Below, one piece after another: positions 41,386-49,704 of a stretch of 64,000 bases of DNA (position 1 is the first letter of the stretch; each line of letters starts with the position of its first letter). Below the pieces are notes generated by a model. It searched no databases. It was not told the DNA's origin and worked only from the letters and a program-made list of their open reading frames with translations. Source of the DNA: Gordonia bronchialis DSM 43247 (GTDB lineage: Bacteria > Actinomycetota > Actinomycetes > Mycobacteriales > Mycobacteriaceae); NCBI RefSeq assembly GCF_000024785.1, contig NC_013441.1, forward strand, positions 4,154,001 through 4,218,000. The letters are read 5' to 3'. The translations under genes were made by a program, and so were the position numbers.

Positions 41386-42927
41386 TCAGTCCATCGTCGG
41401 GATGACGAACTCGGCACCGTCCTTGATGCCCGACGGCCAGCGCGAGGTGATGGTCTTGGTCTTGGTGTAGAACTGGATCGACGCCGGACCGTGCTGGTTG
41501 AGGTCGCCGAAGCCGGACCGCTTCCATCCGCCAAAGGTGTAGTACGCCACCGGGACCGGGATCGGGACGTTCACCCCGACCATGCCGACGTCGACGCGCG
41601 AGGTGAAGTCGCGCGCGGCGTCGCCGTCCTGGGTGAAGATGGCGACACCGTTGCCGTACTGGTGATCCGACGCCAGCGCGAGGGCTTCCTCGTAGTCGTG
41701 GGCACGCACGATCTGCAGCACCGGGCCGAAGATCTCGTCGGTGTAGGACGTCATTCCCTTGGTGACGTGGTCGAAGAGGGTCGGGCCGATGAAGAAGCCG
41801 TTGGAGATGTCCTCGTCGCCGAAGGTCTGCTCGTCGCTGGTGCGTTCGCGACCGTCGATGACCAGTTCTGCCCCTTCTTCCGCACCCTTGGCGATGTAGC
41901 CACGGACCCGCTCGAGTGCCGCGGCGGTGACCAGCGGCCCGTAATCCGCCTTGGGGTCCAGGCTGTGTCCGACGCGTAGCGCATTGACCTTGTCGACCAG
42001 CTTGGCGCGCAAGCGTTCTGCGGTTTGCTCACCGACCGGCACGGCCACGCTGATGGCCATGCAGCGCTCGCCGGCACTGCCGTAGCCGGCGCCGATGAGC
42101 GCGTCGACGGCCTGATCCAGATTCGCGTCCGGCATGATGATCATGTGGTTCTTCGCGCCGCCGAAGCACTGCGACCGCTTGCCGTGGGCGGCGGCGGTCT
42201 CGTAGATGTACTGCGCGATGTCGGAGCTGCCGACAAAACCGAGCGCCTTGACGTCCGGGTGGGTCAGCAGCGCGTCGACCGCCTCCTTGTCACCGTGCAC
42301 GACCTGGAAGACGCCGTCGGGAAGCCCTGCCTCGGTGAACAATTCGGCCAGACGCACCGGCACCGACGGGTCCCGCTCGCTGGGCTTGAGGATGAACGCG
42401 TTGCCACATGCCAGCGCGGGGCCGGCCTTCCACAGCGGGATCATCGCGGGGAAGTTGAACGGGGTGATGCCGGCGACGACGCCGAGGGGCTGGCGGACCG
42501 AGTGGACGTCGATACCCGATCCGGCGCCCTCGGTGAACTCGCCCTTGATGAGGTGCGGGATGCCGATGGCGAACTCGATCACCTCGAGGCCGCGCTGGAT
42601 GTCGCCCCTGGCGTCGGCGTGGGTCTTGCCGTGCTCGAGAGAGAGTTGGGTGGCCAGTTCGTCGGCGTTCTTGTTGACCAGGTCGACGAATCGCATCATC
42701 ACCCGGGCGCGCCGCTGCGGGTTCCACGCGGCCCACTCGCGCTGAGCGGCCTTGGCGGTCTCGACCGCGGCGGCGACCTGATCGGTGCTCGCCAGCGGGA
42801 CCTGCGCAGCCACTGCTCCGGTGCTGGGATTGAAGACGTCGGCGTATCGATGCTCACCCGGCAGCTGATCGGCGCTGACGCGCTTGCCGTCGAGGTAGTG
42901 CGGAATGGTGGTGGAGGTTGCGCTCAC
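41386..42927 (-). CDS. mmsA: Methylmalonate-semialdehyde dehydrogenase (CoA-acylating)
   Basis: A 513-aa aldehyde dehydrogenase. It has GVVAGITPFNFPAMIPLWKAGPALACGNAFILKPSERDP, LGFVGSSDIAQYIYE, FGGAKNHMIIMPDA, the nucleophile in GYGSAGERCMAISVAV and EIFGPVLQIVRAHDYEEAL, all typical of MmsA, which converts methylmalonate semialdehyde to propionyl-CoA. GTG 42927 is the likely start; the family begins shortly before HYLDGKRV. It heads the valine-catabolism operon with the acyl-CoA dehydrogenase and mmsB. A good promoter (TTGACG - 16 bp - TACTAT on the minus strand, 42974-43001) lies 46 bp upstream. Confidence 0.95.
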   Translation of the reverse strand: MSATSTTIPHYLDGKRVSADQLPGEHRYADVFNPSTGAVAAQVPLASTDQVAAAVETAKAAQREWAAWNPQRRARVMMRFVDLVNKNADELATQLSLEHGKTHADARGDIQRGLEVIEFAIGIPHLIKGEFTEGAGSGIDVHSVRQPLGVVAGITPFNFPAMIPLWKAGPALACGNAFILKPSERDPSVPVRLAELFTEAGLPDGVFQVVHGDKEAVDALLTHPDVKALGFVGSSDIAQYIYETAAAHGKRSQCFGGAKNHMIIMPDANLDQAVDALIGAGYGSAGERCMAISVAVPVGEQTAERLRAKLVDKVNALRVGHSLDPKADYGPLVTAAALERVRGYIAKGAEEGAELVIDGRERTSDEQTFGDEDISNGFFIGPTLFDHVTKGMTSYTDEIFGPVLQIVRAHDYEEALALASDHQYGNGVAIFTQDGDAARDFTSRVDVGMVGVNVPIPVPVAYYTFGGWKRSGFGDLNQHGPASIQFYTKTKTITSRWPSGIKDGAEFVIPTMD

Positions 42928-42973
42928 CGGTGGATCACCTGCATTCGGATCGGAAAAAGTCGTGACACCACTA

Positions 42974-43001
42974 ATAGTAGGACATCCAAGTAAATCGTCA
43001 A
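42974..43001 (-). promoter_or_regulatory. Probable sigma-A promoter of mmsA operon
   Basis: On the minus strand, TTGACG (42996-43001), 16 bp, TACTAT (42974-42979). This is close to consensus and is in an AT-richer part of the 187-bp gap shared with the flavodoxin gene. Confidence 0.6.
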
Positions 43002-43037
43002 GGACTTTGTGCCCTCGTTTGCCGAGCAACCGGCTAG

Positions 43038-43050
43038 TTAGGGTAGCCTT
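43038..43050 (+). promoter_or_regulatory. Partial IdeR/DtxR-like iron box upstream of flavodoxin
   Basis: TTAGGGTAGCCTT matches the left two-thirds of the IdeR/DtxR consensus (TTAGGTTAGCCTAA...), 65 bp upstream of the flavodoxin start; the right half is degenerate. Flavodoxins replace ferredoxins under iron shortage, so the site makes sense, but only by similarity. Confidence 0.4.
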
Positions 43051-43114
43051 GGTCTGATTTCCGGCCTGCCGCCGGACACCCGACCTCACCCGCACGTCTC
43101 GAAAGGGGACCATC

Positions 43115-43576
43115 TTGTCGGTCGTCATCCTCTACGGAACCGAAACCGGTAACTCCGAGCTCGTCGCCGACGCGATCGCCGACGTCCTCGCCGCCGATCA
43201 CGATCCGTCGGTCTACGACATGAGCGAATACGCCGTCGAAGACCTCGACCCGCAGGACTTCGTGGTCATCGTGTGCGCGACCTACGGCGAAGGCGAACTG
43301 CCCACGGGTGCCGAGCCGTTCGCCGAGGAACTCGACGAGGTCGACCCCGACCTGACCGGTCTGCGCTTCGCGGTCTTCGGCCTCGGCGACACCATCTACG
43401 GCGAGACCTTCAACCGTGGCGGCGAGATCATCGCCGAGATGCTGACCAAGCGCGGCGCCGTGCAGGTGGGCGAGCATTCCCGGCACGACAACTCGTCGGC
43501 CGTGAAGCCCGTCAAACAGGCCGAGGAGTGGGCGCAGACCATCTCGCCGATCATCGACCCGGTCACCGCGTCCTGA
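43115..43576 (+). CDS. Flavodoxin
   Basis: A 153-aa FMN protein: phosphate loop ILYGTETGNSELVADAI at residues 5-21, the YGEGELPTGAEPF loop, and FAVFGLGDTIYGETFNRGGE. It carries one or two electrons at low potential, standing in for ferredoxin. The TTG at 43115 is used because AAAGGGG lies 6 bases upstream and the phosphate loop then begins at the normal position. A partial iron box lies upstream. Neighbours are mmsA (divergent) and a DMT transporter (convergent, 48 bp). The domain also occurs in sulfite and P450 reductases, but here it stands alone. Confidence 0.92.
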   Translation: MSVVILYGTETGNSELVADAIADVLAADHDPSVYDMSEYAVEDLDPQDFVVIVCATYGEGELPTGAEPFAEELDEVDPDLTGLRFAVFGLGDTIYGETFNRGGEIIAEMLTKRGAVQVGEHSRHDNSSAVKPVKQAEEWAQTISPIIDPVTAS

Positions 43577-43624
43577 TCTGGCGCACCGTCATCTGACACA
43601 ACCACATCCGACGACGGTCTCGGC

Positions 43625-44500
43625 TCAGGCCGCTGACCGCTCGTCGTCGATGGTCGGACCGGCCGCGGCGAGCTCCTCCTGCTGGCCACGGACCGCCGAC
43701 AGCTTCGCGAGTTCGATGACCGCTCGCACCATGATCGCGAGCACGATGCCGAGGAACATCGCCGTCGGCACCGACACCTTGAGGTTCTCGCCGAGCAGCA
43801 GCACGCCGAGAACCATCGCGACGGCAGGTTCCATCACCGTCATCGACGGGAACGACGTCTGTAGATCACCCGCGCCGAAACCCTTTTGCTGGGCAACCAC
43901 GGCACAGACCACCACCACAACGAACAGATAGATCTCCGGGTGGGCGAAGACGCCCAGCAGGAAATGCGTGGTCTGGTACACGATGGCCTTGATGAGCAGC
44001 GCCGACACCCCGAACAGGGTGCCCGCGACCAGACCGTAGAACAGCGCCTTGTAATGCGGACTCGACCGCTCCGCCGCCCAGACGCATCCCAGGACCACCG
44101 CGATCACCGCACCCACGGCGGCCCACAGCACGATCTCGTCGGGCCGACGCATCGACGGTTCCGGACGTGCCACCAGCAGGAACGTGACGACGCAGGCCAC
44201 CAGGACGGCGCCCCACGCCCATTCGATCGCGGCCGGGTGCCGATGATCGGCCCACGCCTCGAAGGGCAGGGCGAACAGCACCGCGAGGACCACCAGGGGC
44301 TGCACCAGCAGGATTGACCCGAGGCCGAGTGCCGAGGCCTGCAGCGCGAACCCGCATAGCGCGATACTGGCCCCCAGCCACCAGCCGGCAGTGATCGCGC
44401 CACTGGCACGGGACGCGCGCTGCCGCAGAACCGTGCCACCGGCGATCAGGAACGCTGCCACGATGGCGAGCAGCGCGGGGACCCAGGTATGCACGTCCAC
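43625..44500 (-). CDS. DMT superfamily transporter (EamA-like)
   Basis: A membrane protein of about 291 aa with nine or ten hydrophobic helices: VPALLAIVAAFLIAGGTVLRQRASRAS, GWWLGASIALCGFALQASALGLGSILLVQPLVVLAVLFALPF, WGAVLVACVVTFLLVARP, a middle loop, and MEPAVAMVLGVLLLGENLKV near the end, as in drug/metabolite exporters. The start is uncertain: GTG 44500 and GTG 44494 are both just before the first helix and no ATG is available. Substrate unknown. It is divergent from the small gene at 44628 and convergent with flavodoxin. Confidence 0.85.
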   Translation of the reverse strand: MDVHTWVPALLAIVAAFLIAGGTVLRQRASRASGAITAGWWLGASIALCGFALQASALGLGSILLVQPLVVLAVLFALPFEAWADHRHPAAIEWAWGAVLVACVVTFLLVARPEPSMRRPDEIVLWAAVGAVIAVVLGCVWAAERSSPHYKALFYGLVAGTLFGVSALLIKAIVYQTTHFLLGVFAHPEIYLFVVVVVCAVVAQQKGFGAGDLQTSFPSMTVMEPAVAMVLGVLLLGENLKVSVPTAMFLGIVLAIMVRAVIELAKLSAVRGQQEELAAAGPTIDDERSAA

Positions 44501-44627
44501 AAGGCTAAGACATGGTCGCCGTCGAATGCCGGTCGCCAAGTCAGGAAGACAGGACTCGACGGTGGTGAGATCGCCGAAGGCGGTGTCGCAACCCCCGCGT
44601 GTCGGTCCCGGCACGTACATTTCAACC

Positions 44628-44903
44628 ATGCGGTATCGATCAGATCTGGAGCGCCTGGCGACGCTCGATGCCGCGACGATCGAGATGGCCTGCACCGATT
44701 CCACCGCGGTGGCCGACCTCATCGCCCATGGCGTCGACGAGTATCTCGAGTACGACCTGCACGCCGATGAGGCGGAGGCAGCCGGTGACACCGACCTCGC
44801 CCATTTCTACCGCCAGGAGGCCTCGGCGTGGCGGTCAACGGTGGCGACGCTGCGCATGATGGCGGTCGAGCCGGCCGATCGTCGGGCAGCGCGCAGCGCA
44901 TGA
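44628..44903 (+). CDS. Small helical conserved-looking protein
   Basis: A 91-aa acidic, helical protein (MRYRSDLERLATLDAATIEMACTDSTAVADLIAHGVDEYLEYDLHADEAEAAGDTDLAHFYRQEASAWRSTVATLRMMAVE). I do not recognise a family. It is real by codon pattern and context: its stop overlaps the start of the SixA-like phosphatase as ATGA (44900-44903), so the two are translated together. No signal peptide or membrane segment. It could be a small partner or regulator of the phosphatase (inference). Confidence 0.75.
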   Translation: MRYRSDLERLATLDAATIEMACTDSTAVADLIAHGVDEYLEYDLHADEAEAAGDTDLAHFYRQEASAWRSTVATLRMMAVEPADRRAARSA

Positions 44904-45412
44904 ACCGTCCGCGCACGCTCGTCCTGATGCGGCACGGCAAATCGGGCTATCCGCCGGGCACCGGCGATCACGGACGCCCACTGGCGCAGCGCGGCCGGCG
45001 GGAGGCCGCGCTGGCCGGGCGATGGATGTCCGACGAGGGTCTGCACATCGACGCCGTTCTCTGCTCGAGTTCGACGCGTACGCGGGAGACGTTGCAGTAC
45101 ACCGGGATCGACGCGCCGGTCACCTACCTCGACGAGATCTACGGGGGGACGCCCTTCGACGTCCTCGAGGCCGTCCGCGTGTACGCGCCGACGCAGGCAC
45201 GCACCGTTCTCGTCGTCGGACACGAGCCGGGTATGCCCGAGACCGCGCTCACGCTCGACCCCGACGGCGAGATCGACAGGTTCCCCACCTCGGCCTACGC
45301 CGTGGTCGCCGTCGGCGATCCGTGGGCCGAACTCGGCACTGCGGCCGTCGCCGACGCACACCTCGTCGGCGTCCGCGTCCCCCGCGACGGTGCCGCCGGC
45401 CCACAGAGCTGA
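44900..45412 (+). CDS. SixA-like histidine phosphatase
   Basis: A 170-aa branch-1 histidine phosphatase: catalytic LVLMRHGKSGYPPGTGDHGRPLAQRGRREAALAGRWM (R-H-G), VLCSSSTRTRETLQY, and the second catalytic His in VVGHEPGMPETALTL. SixA of E. coli removes phosphate from the histidine of the ArcB HPt domain; mycobacterial relatives are less defined. ATG 44900 overlaps the small helical protein gene. No two-component genes are adjacent, so the target is unknown. Confidence 0.9.
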   Translation: MNRPRTLVLMRHGKSGYPPGTGDHGRPLAQRGRREAALAGRWMSDEGLHIDAVLCSSSTRTRETLQYTGIDAPVTYLDEIYGGTPFDVLEAVRVYAPTQARTVLVVGHEPGMPETALTLDPDGEIDRFPTSAYAVVAVGDPWAELGTAAVADAHLVGVRVPRDGAAGPQS

Positions 45413-45525
45413 CCCCGGTAGCGCGCGCCTGGCCGGCCGCGATCTGGACGTCGTGCCGCTATCCGCGGCGATGAACTGGACCCGACTTTGGTATCGACGG
45501 CCCCTCGGAGTAGCATCCACTTGAC

Positions 45526-45547
45526 GGATTGAGTATTCGTTCAATCC
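45526..45547. promoter_or_regulatory. Inverted repeat upstream of ArsR gene
   Basis: GGATTGA (45526-45532) and TCAATCC (45541-45547) are perfect arms with 8 bp between, 22 bp upstream of the ArsR-family start. TTGACG at 45521 and TAGAAT at 45549 flank it. Typical placement for an autorepressor. Confidence 0.6.
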
Positions 45548-45568
45548 ATAGAATCGCCAAGGAACCCC

Positions 45569-45940
45569 ATGCCACACACCGTCGGAGATGCCGAGCGGCC
45601 TCTCTACGAGATCAAGGCCAATCTCTTCAAGGCCCTGGCCCATCCCGCGCGCATCCGGGTCCTCGAGGTGCTCAGCACCAACGACGACCCGACCCCGGTC
45701 AGCGCACTCCTCGAGATCACCGGGATCGAGGCGACGCTGCTCTCCCAACATCTCGCCGTCCTCAAGCGACATCAGGTGGTGCGCAGTCAGCGCGTCGGCA
45801 ACGCCGTGTTCTACGAACTCGCCCACCCGAAGATCTCCGAGTTGCTGGTCATTGCACGCACCTTCCTGGCCGACACGCTGGGAGCCCGACGCGATCAGCT
45901 CGACACGCTGGCGTCGCTACCGCCGGTCGGCCGGGCATGA
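45569..45940 (+). CDS. ArsR/SmtB family transcriptional regulator
   Basis: A 123-aa winged-helix repressor: LFKALAHPARIRVLEVLSTNDDPTPVSALLEITGIEATLLSQHLAVLKRHQVVRSQRVGNAVFYELAHPKISELLVIAR. The usual metal-binding Cys pair of the alpha-3 helix (E-L-C-V-C-D) is missing, so it probably senses something other than a soft metal. It overlaps the SulP transporter start by ATGA (45937-45940). The same pairing of a Cys-less ArsR regulator with SulP occurs in mycobacteria as I recall. An inverted repeat 22 bp upstream is the likely operator. Confidence 0.92.
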   Translation: MPHTVGDAERPLYEIKANLFKALAHPARIRVLEVLSTNDDPTPVSALLEITGIEATLLSQHLAVLKRHQVVRSQRVGNAVFYELAHPKISELLVIARTFLADTLGARRDQLDTLASLPPVGRA

Positions 45941-47610
45941 CCGGCATGACCGCCGCCACCGCCGTCCGCCAGGCCCGCACACGGCTGACGCGGCTGCTGC
46001 CCGCGGCGGCCGACTATCGCGACCTGCGGTCCTCGTGGAAGGGCGACGTTCTCGCCGGGGTCACCGTCGGCGTGGTGGCCTTGCCGCTCGCGCTGGCCTT
46101 CGGCATCAGTTCCGGTGTCGGCGCGGCCGCCGGGCTCATCACCGCCGTCATCGCCGGCCTCGTGGCCGCGGTCTTCGGCGGCTCCCACGTTCAGGTGTCC
46201 GGGCCGACCGGTGCGATGGCGGTGATCCTGGCGCCGATCGTCGCCGCTCACGGCCTGGGCAGTATCGCCCTGGTCACCGTGCTCGCCGGGCTGATCGTGC
46301 TGGTCGCCGGGGCGGTCGGCCTCGGGCGTGCGGTCACCTTCATCCCGTGGCCGGTCATCGAGGGATTCACCCTGGGCATCGCGGTCATCATCTTCTTGCA
46401 ACAGGTGCCGGCCGCCTTCGGGACCACCACACCGGCCGGTGAACGCACGCTGCCCGCCGCGGTCGACGTGGTGATCCATGCCGACTGGCCGGTCGCCCTG
46501 CGCACCTTGGGTGTGGTGGCACTGGTCGCCGTGCTCATGGTCGGGCTGCCTCGCATCCACCGCGGTATCCCGGAATCGCTGACGGCCGTCGTCGTCGCGA
46601 CGGTTGCGGTGCTGGTGTTGCACGTCGATGTCGCGCGGATCGGCGAACTGCCGTCGCATCTGCCCGCACCCGTCCTCCCCCATGTGGATCCGTCGGCGCT
46701 CTCGTCGTTGCTCGGTGCCGCGCTCGCCATCGCCGCGCTCGCCGCCATCGAGTCGCTCCTCTCGGCTCGCGTCGCGGCCACCATGTCACCCACCGGCCCC
46801 TACGATCCCGACCGCGAACTCACCGGCCAGGGCCTGGCGTCGGTGGCGTCGGGGATGTTCGGCGGGATGCCGGCCACCGGGGCCATCGCGCGCACCGCGG
46901 TCAACGTGCGCTCCGGCGCACGGACGCGCGTGTCGGCGATCGTGCACGCACTGTTCCTGCTGGGCGTGGTCTACCTGGCGACCGGACCGGTGGCCGAGAT
47001 CCCGCTGGCCGCGCTGTCGGGCGTGCTGATGGTGACGTGTTTCCGGATGATCTCGGCGAGCACCATCCGCAAGATCGTGCGCTCCACGCGTTCGGATGCG
47101 GTGATCTTCGTGGTGACCGCGGTGATCACGGTGACCTTCGACCTCATCGAGGCGGTACAGATCGGCATCGTCGTCGCCGCGTTCTTCGCGTTGCGGCAGG
47201 TCGCGAAGCGGTCGAGCGTGACCCGTGAACCGATCCCAGGACCACCCCGGCGCGGCGACGAGCAGATCGCCTTGCTGCGCCTCGATGGTGCGATGTTCTT
47301 CGGTGCGGCCGAACGTATTTCGAGCACCATCTCCGCGGGCGCGGGCAATTCGACGGTGACCGTGGTGGTCATCCGGATGTCGCATCTGGGCATGCTCGAC
47401 GCCACCGGCGCCCACACGCTGGCCGAGATCGTCGCCGACCTCGAGGCGCGTGGCATCACCGTCATCATCAAGGGGGTGCAGCCCGAGCATCGCCGACTCC
47501 TCGACGGCGTCGGGGTGTTCGACTCGTTGCGCCACGAACGGCATCTGATGGACACCCTCGATGAGGCGATCGAGCACGCCCGCGACCATGTGGCGCGGGT
47601 CGAGCACTGA
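45937..47610 (+). CDS. SulP family anion transporter with STAS domain
   Basis: A 557-aa protein with 10-12 hydrophobic helices (KGDVLAGVTVGVVALPLALAFGISSGVGAAAGLITAVIAGLVAAVFGGSHVQVSGPTGAMAVIL is the SulP signature) and a cytoplasmic STAS domain at about 445-555 (IALLRLDGAMFFGAAERI, VVVIRMSHLGMLDATGAHTLAEIVADLEARGITVIIKGV). Family members move sulfate, bicarbonate, dicarboxylates or similar anions. ATG 45937 is coupled to the ArsR gene. The longer reading frame upstream covers that gene and is spurious. The missing carbonic anhydrase domain leaves sulfate and bicarbonate equally possible. Confidence 0.93.
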   Translation: MTGMTAATAVRQARTRLTRLLPAAADYRDLRSSWKGDVLAGVTVGVVALPLALAFGISSGVGAAAGLITAVIAGLVAAVFGGSHVQVSGPTGAMAVILAPIVAAHGLGSIALVTVLAGLIVLVAGAVGLGRAVTFIPWPVIEGFTLGIAVIIFLQQVPAAFGTTTPAGERTLPAAVDVVIHADWPVALRTLGVVALVAVLMVGLPRIHRGIPESLTAVVVATVAVLVLHVDVARIGELPSHLPAPVLPHVDPSALSSLLGAALAIAALAAIESLLSARVAATMSPTGPYDPDRELTGQGLASVASGMFGGMPATGAIARTAVNVRSGARTRVSAIVHALFLLGVVYLATGPVAEIPLAALSGVLMVTCFRMISASTIRKIVRSTRSDAVIFVVTAVITVTFDLIEAVQIGIVVAAFFALRQVAKRSSVTREPIPGPPRRGDEQIALLRLDGAMFFGAAERISSTISAGAGNSTVTVVVIRMSHLGMLDATGAHTLAEIVADLEARGITVIIKGVQPEHRRLLDGVGVFDSLRHERHLMDTLDEAIEHARDHVARVEH

Positions 47611-47655
47611 CCTCGACCGCCCACCGTCGAACGAGACAGTCGATAGGCTGGGACC

Positions 47656-49692
47656 GTGTCTGTTCACGCCCACGGGTTCGTCCGCGTCGCCGGCGCGGTC
47701 CCCGTCCTCTCGCTTGCCGATCCCGCCACCAACACCGCCCGCACCATCGAACTGATGCGACAGGCCGCCGATGAGGGGGCCCGGCTCGTCGTCTTCCCCG
47801 AGCTCGGTCTCTGCGGCTACAGCGCCGACGACCTGTTCCACCAGGACGCGCTGATCGATGCGTGCCACACCGGACTGACGGAGATCATCGCCGCCAGTGC
47901 CGGCGTCGGTGCCGTGGTGGTCGTCGGGCTGCCGATGCAGGTCGGCGACGGGTTGTTCAACTGTGCGGCCGTCGTCTACAACGGGCGGCTGCTCGGCGTC
48001 GTACCGAAGTCGTATCTGCCCAACTACCGGGAGTTCTACGAACAGCGCTTCTTCTCTGCGGCCCGGGACGCCATCGCGACCACGGTGACCATCGGCGACA
48101 CCGAGACACCGTTCGGGACCGACCTCATCTTCGACGCTGCGGATCTGCCGGGTTTCGCGTTGCACGTGGAGATCTGCGAGGACGGCTGGGTGGCGATCCC
48201 GCCGAGCACCTGGGCTGCACTGGGTGGCGCGACCGTGCTGGCCAATCTGTCCGGCAGCCCGGTCACCGTCGGCAAAGAGGGTTACCGAAAGGCGTTGTGC
48301 ACCAGCCATTCCGCACGACTGCTGGCCGCCCATCTGTACGTCGCGGCCGGATACGGTGAATCGACCACCGACCTCGCCTGGGATGGTGACGCGCTCATCA
48401 CCGAGAACGGGACGCTGCTCGCGCGCAGCGAACTGTTCACCATGTCCGATCAGGTCATCAGCGCCGACGTCGATCTCGACCGGCTGCGTCAGGAACGGAT
48501 GCGGATGATCAGCTTGCGTGACCAGGCGGGTGATTTCGCCGACGATCTGAAATCGCTGCGGCGCATCCGTTTCGAGTTCGGAAGCGTCGAGACCGCGGCC
48601 CGCGACGACGACCTCTTGCGTCGCGTCGTCCCCCGATTCCCGTTCGTGCCGGCCGATTCCGCCGACCGCGACGAACGGTGCCGCGAGGTCCGCAACATAC
48701 AGGTGCAGGGCCTGGCCGCGCGCCTGCGCGCCACCGACATCGACAAGATCGTCATCGGTGTGTCCGGCGGGCTCGATTCGACGCTCGCGCTACTCGTCGC
48801 GGTGGACACCTTCGACCGACTCGGCTTGCCGCGCAGCAACATTCTCGGCTACACCATGCCCGGCTTCGCCACTGGTGGCGCGACATTGCGGCGTGCGCAC
48901 GCGCTGATGGACACCCTCGGCGTGAGCGGAACCGAGCTCGACATCCGGCCGTCGTGTGAACAGATGCTGGCCGACCTCGATCACCCGTACAGCCGGGGCG
49001 AGAAGGTCTTCGACGTCACCTTCGAGAACGTGCAGGCCGGTGAGCGGACGTCACATCTGTTCCGGCTGGCCAATCACCTCGGGGCGATCGTGCTGGGTAC
49101 CGGCGATCTGTCCGAACTCGCCCTCGGCTGGTGCACCTACGGCGTCGGCGATCAGATGTCGCATTACAACGTCAACGGTTCGGTCCCCAAAACCCTTATC
49201 CAGCATCTGATCCGGTGGATGATCGCCGTCGGCGAATACTCCGAGGACACCACGTCGACGCTGGTGGAAATCCTCGACGACGTGATCACCCCCGAACTCG
49301 TGCCCCCCGGCGAGGACGGCGCCATCCAGAGCACCGAGGACACCGTCGGCCCGTACGAACTCCACGACTTCTTCCTCTACTACCACACGCGATTCGGATA
49401 TCGGCCGGACAAGATCGCGTACCTGGCCCGGCAGGCGTGGGGCGATCGGGAACGCGGCCCGTGGTCGGACATGATCGCACCGGAACGACGCAATCAGTAC
49501 GACGCCGCGACCATCGAGCACTGGCTCGGCGTCTTCCTCAAGCGCTTCATGGCCAATCAGTTCAAGCGCACCGCGATGCCCAACGGCCCCAAGATCGGTT
49601 CCGGTGGGTCGTTGTCGCCGCGCGGCGACTGGCGGTCCCCGTCGGACGCCTCGGCCCGGGTCTGGCTGGACCAACTCTCCGACTCGCGGTAG
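47656..49692 (+). CDS. nadE: NAD+ synthase, glutamine-hydrolysing
   Basis: A 678-aa two-domain enzyme, the same length as mycobacterial NadE. The N-terminal nitrilase-type glutaminase has the triad in [17 protein letters not shown] (Glu), [17 protein letters not shown] (Lys) and [10 protein letters not shown] (Cys). The C-terminal synthetase has the PP-loop [16 protein letters not shown] at about 365-380. It makes NAD+ from deamido-NAD, ATP and glutamine-derived ammonia. GTG 47656 is the start; a TAGGCT -10 element ends 6 bases before it (47644-47649), suggesting a leaderless message. It is a stand-alone gene between the SulP and WS/DGAT genes. Confidence 0.97.
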   Translation: MSVHAHGFVRVAGAVPVLSLADPATNTARTIELMRQAADEGARLVVFPELGLCGYSADDLFHQDALIDACHTGLTEIIAASAGVGAVVVVGLPMQVGDGLFNCAAVVYNGRLLGVVPKSYLPNYREFYEQRFFSAARDAIATTVTIGDTETPFGTDLIFDAADLPGFALHVEICEDGWVAIPPSTWAALGGATVLANLSGSPVTVGKEGYRKALCTSHSARLLAAHLYVAAGYGESTTDLAWDGDALITENGTLLARSELFTMSDQVISADVDLDRLRQERMRMISLRDQAGDFADDLKSLRRIRFEFGSVETAARDDDLLRRVVPRFPFVPADSADRDERCREVRNIQVQGLAARLRATDIDKIVIGVSGGLDSTLALLVAVDTFDRLGLPRSNILGYTMPGFATGGATLRRAHALMDTLGVSGTELDIRPSCEQMLADLDHPYSRGEKVFDVTFENVQAGERTSHLFRLANHLGAIVLGTGDLSELALGWCTYGVGDQMSHYNVNGSVPKTLIQHLIRWMIAVGEYSEDTTSTLVEILDDVITPELVPPGEDGAIQSTEDTVGPYELHDFFLYYHTRFGYRPDKIAYLARQAWGDRERGPWSDMIAPERRNQYDAATIEHWLGVFLKRFMANQFKRTAMPNGPKIGSGGSLSPRGDWRSPSDASARVWLDQLSDSR

Positions 49693-49704
49693 GTGCGATC
49701 GGCG

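Noticed and set aside
47656..49692. Long antisense frames opposite nadE and other genes
   Set aside because: They follow from the GC-rich third codon positions, have no start signals and no recognisable domains.
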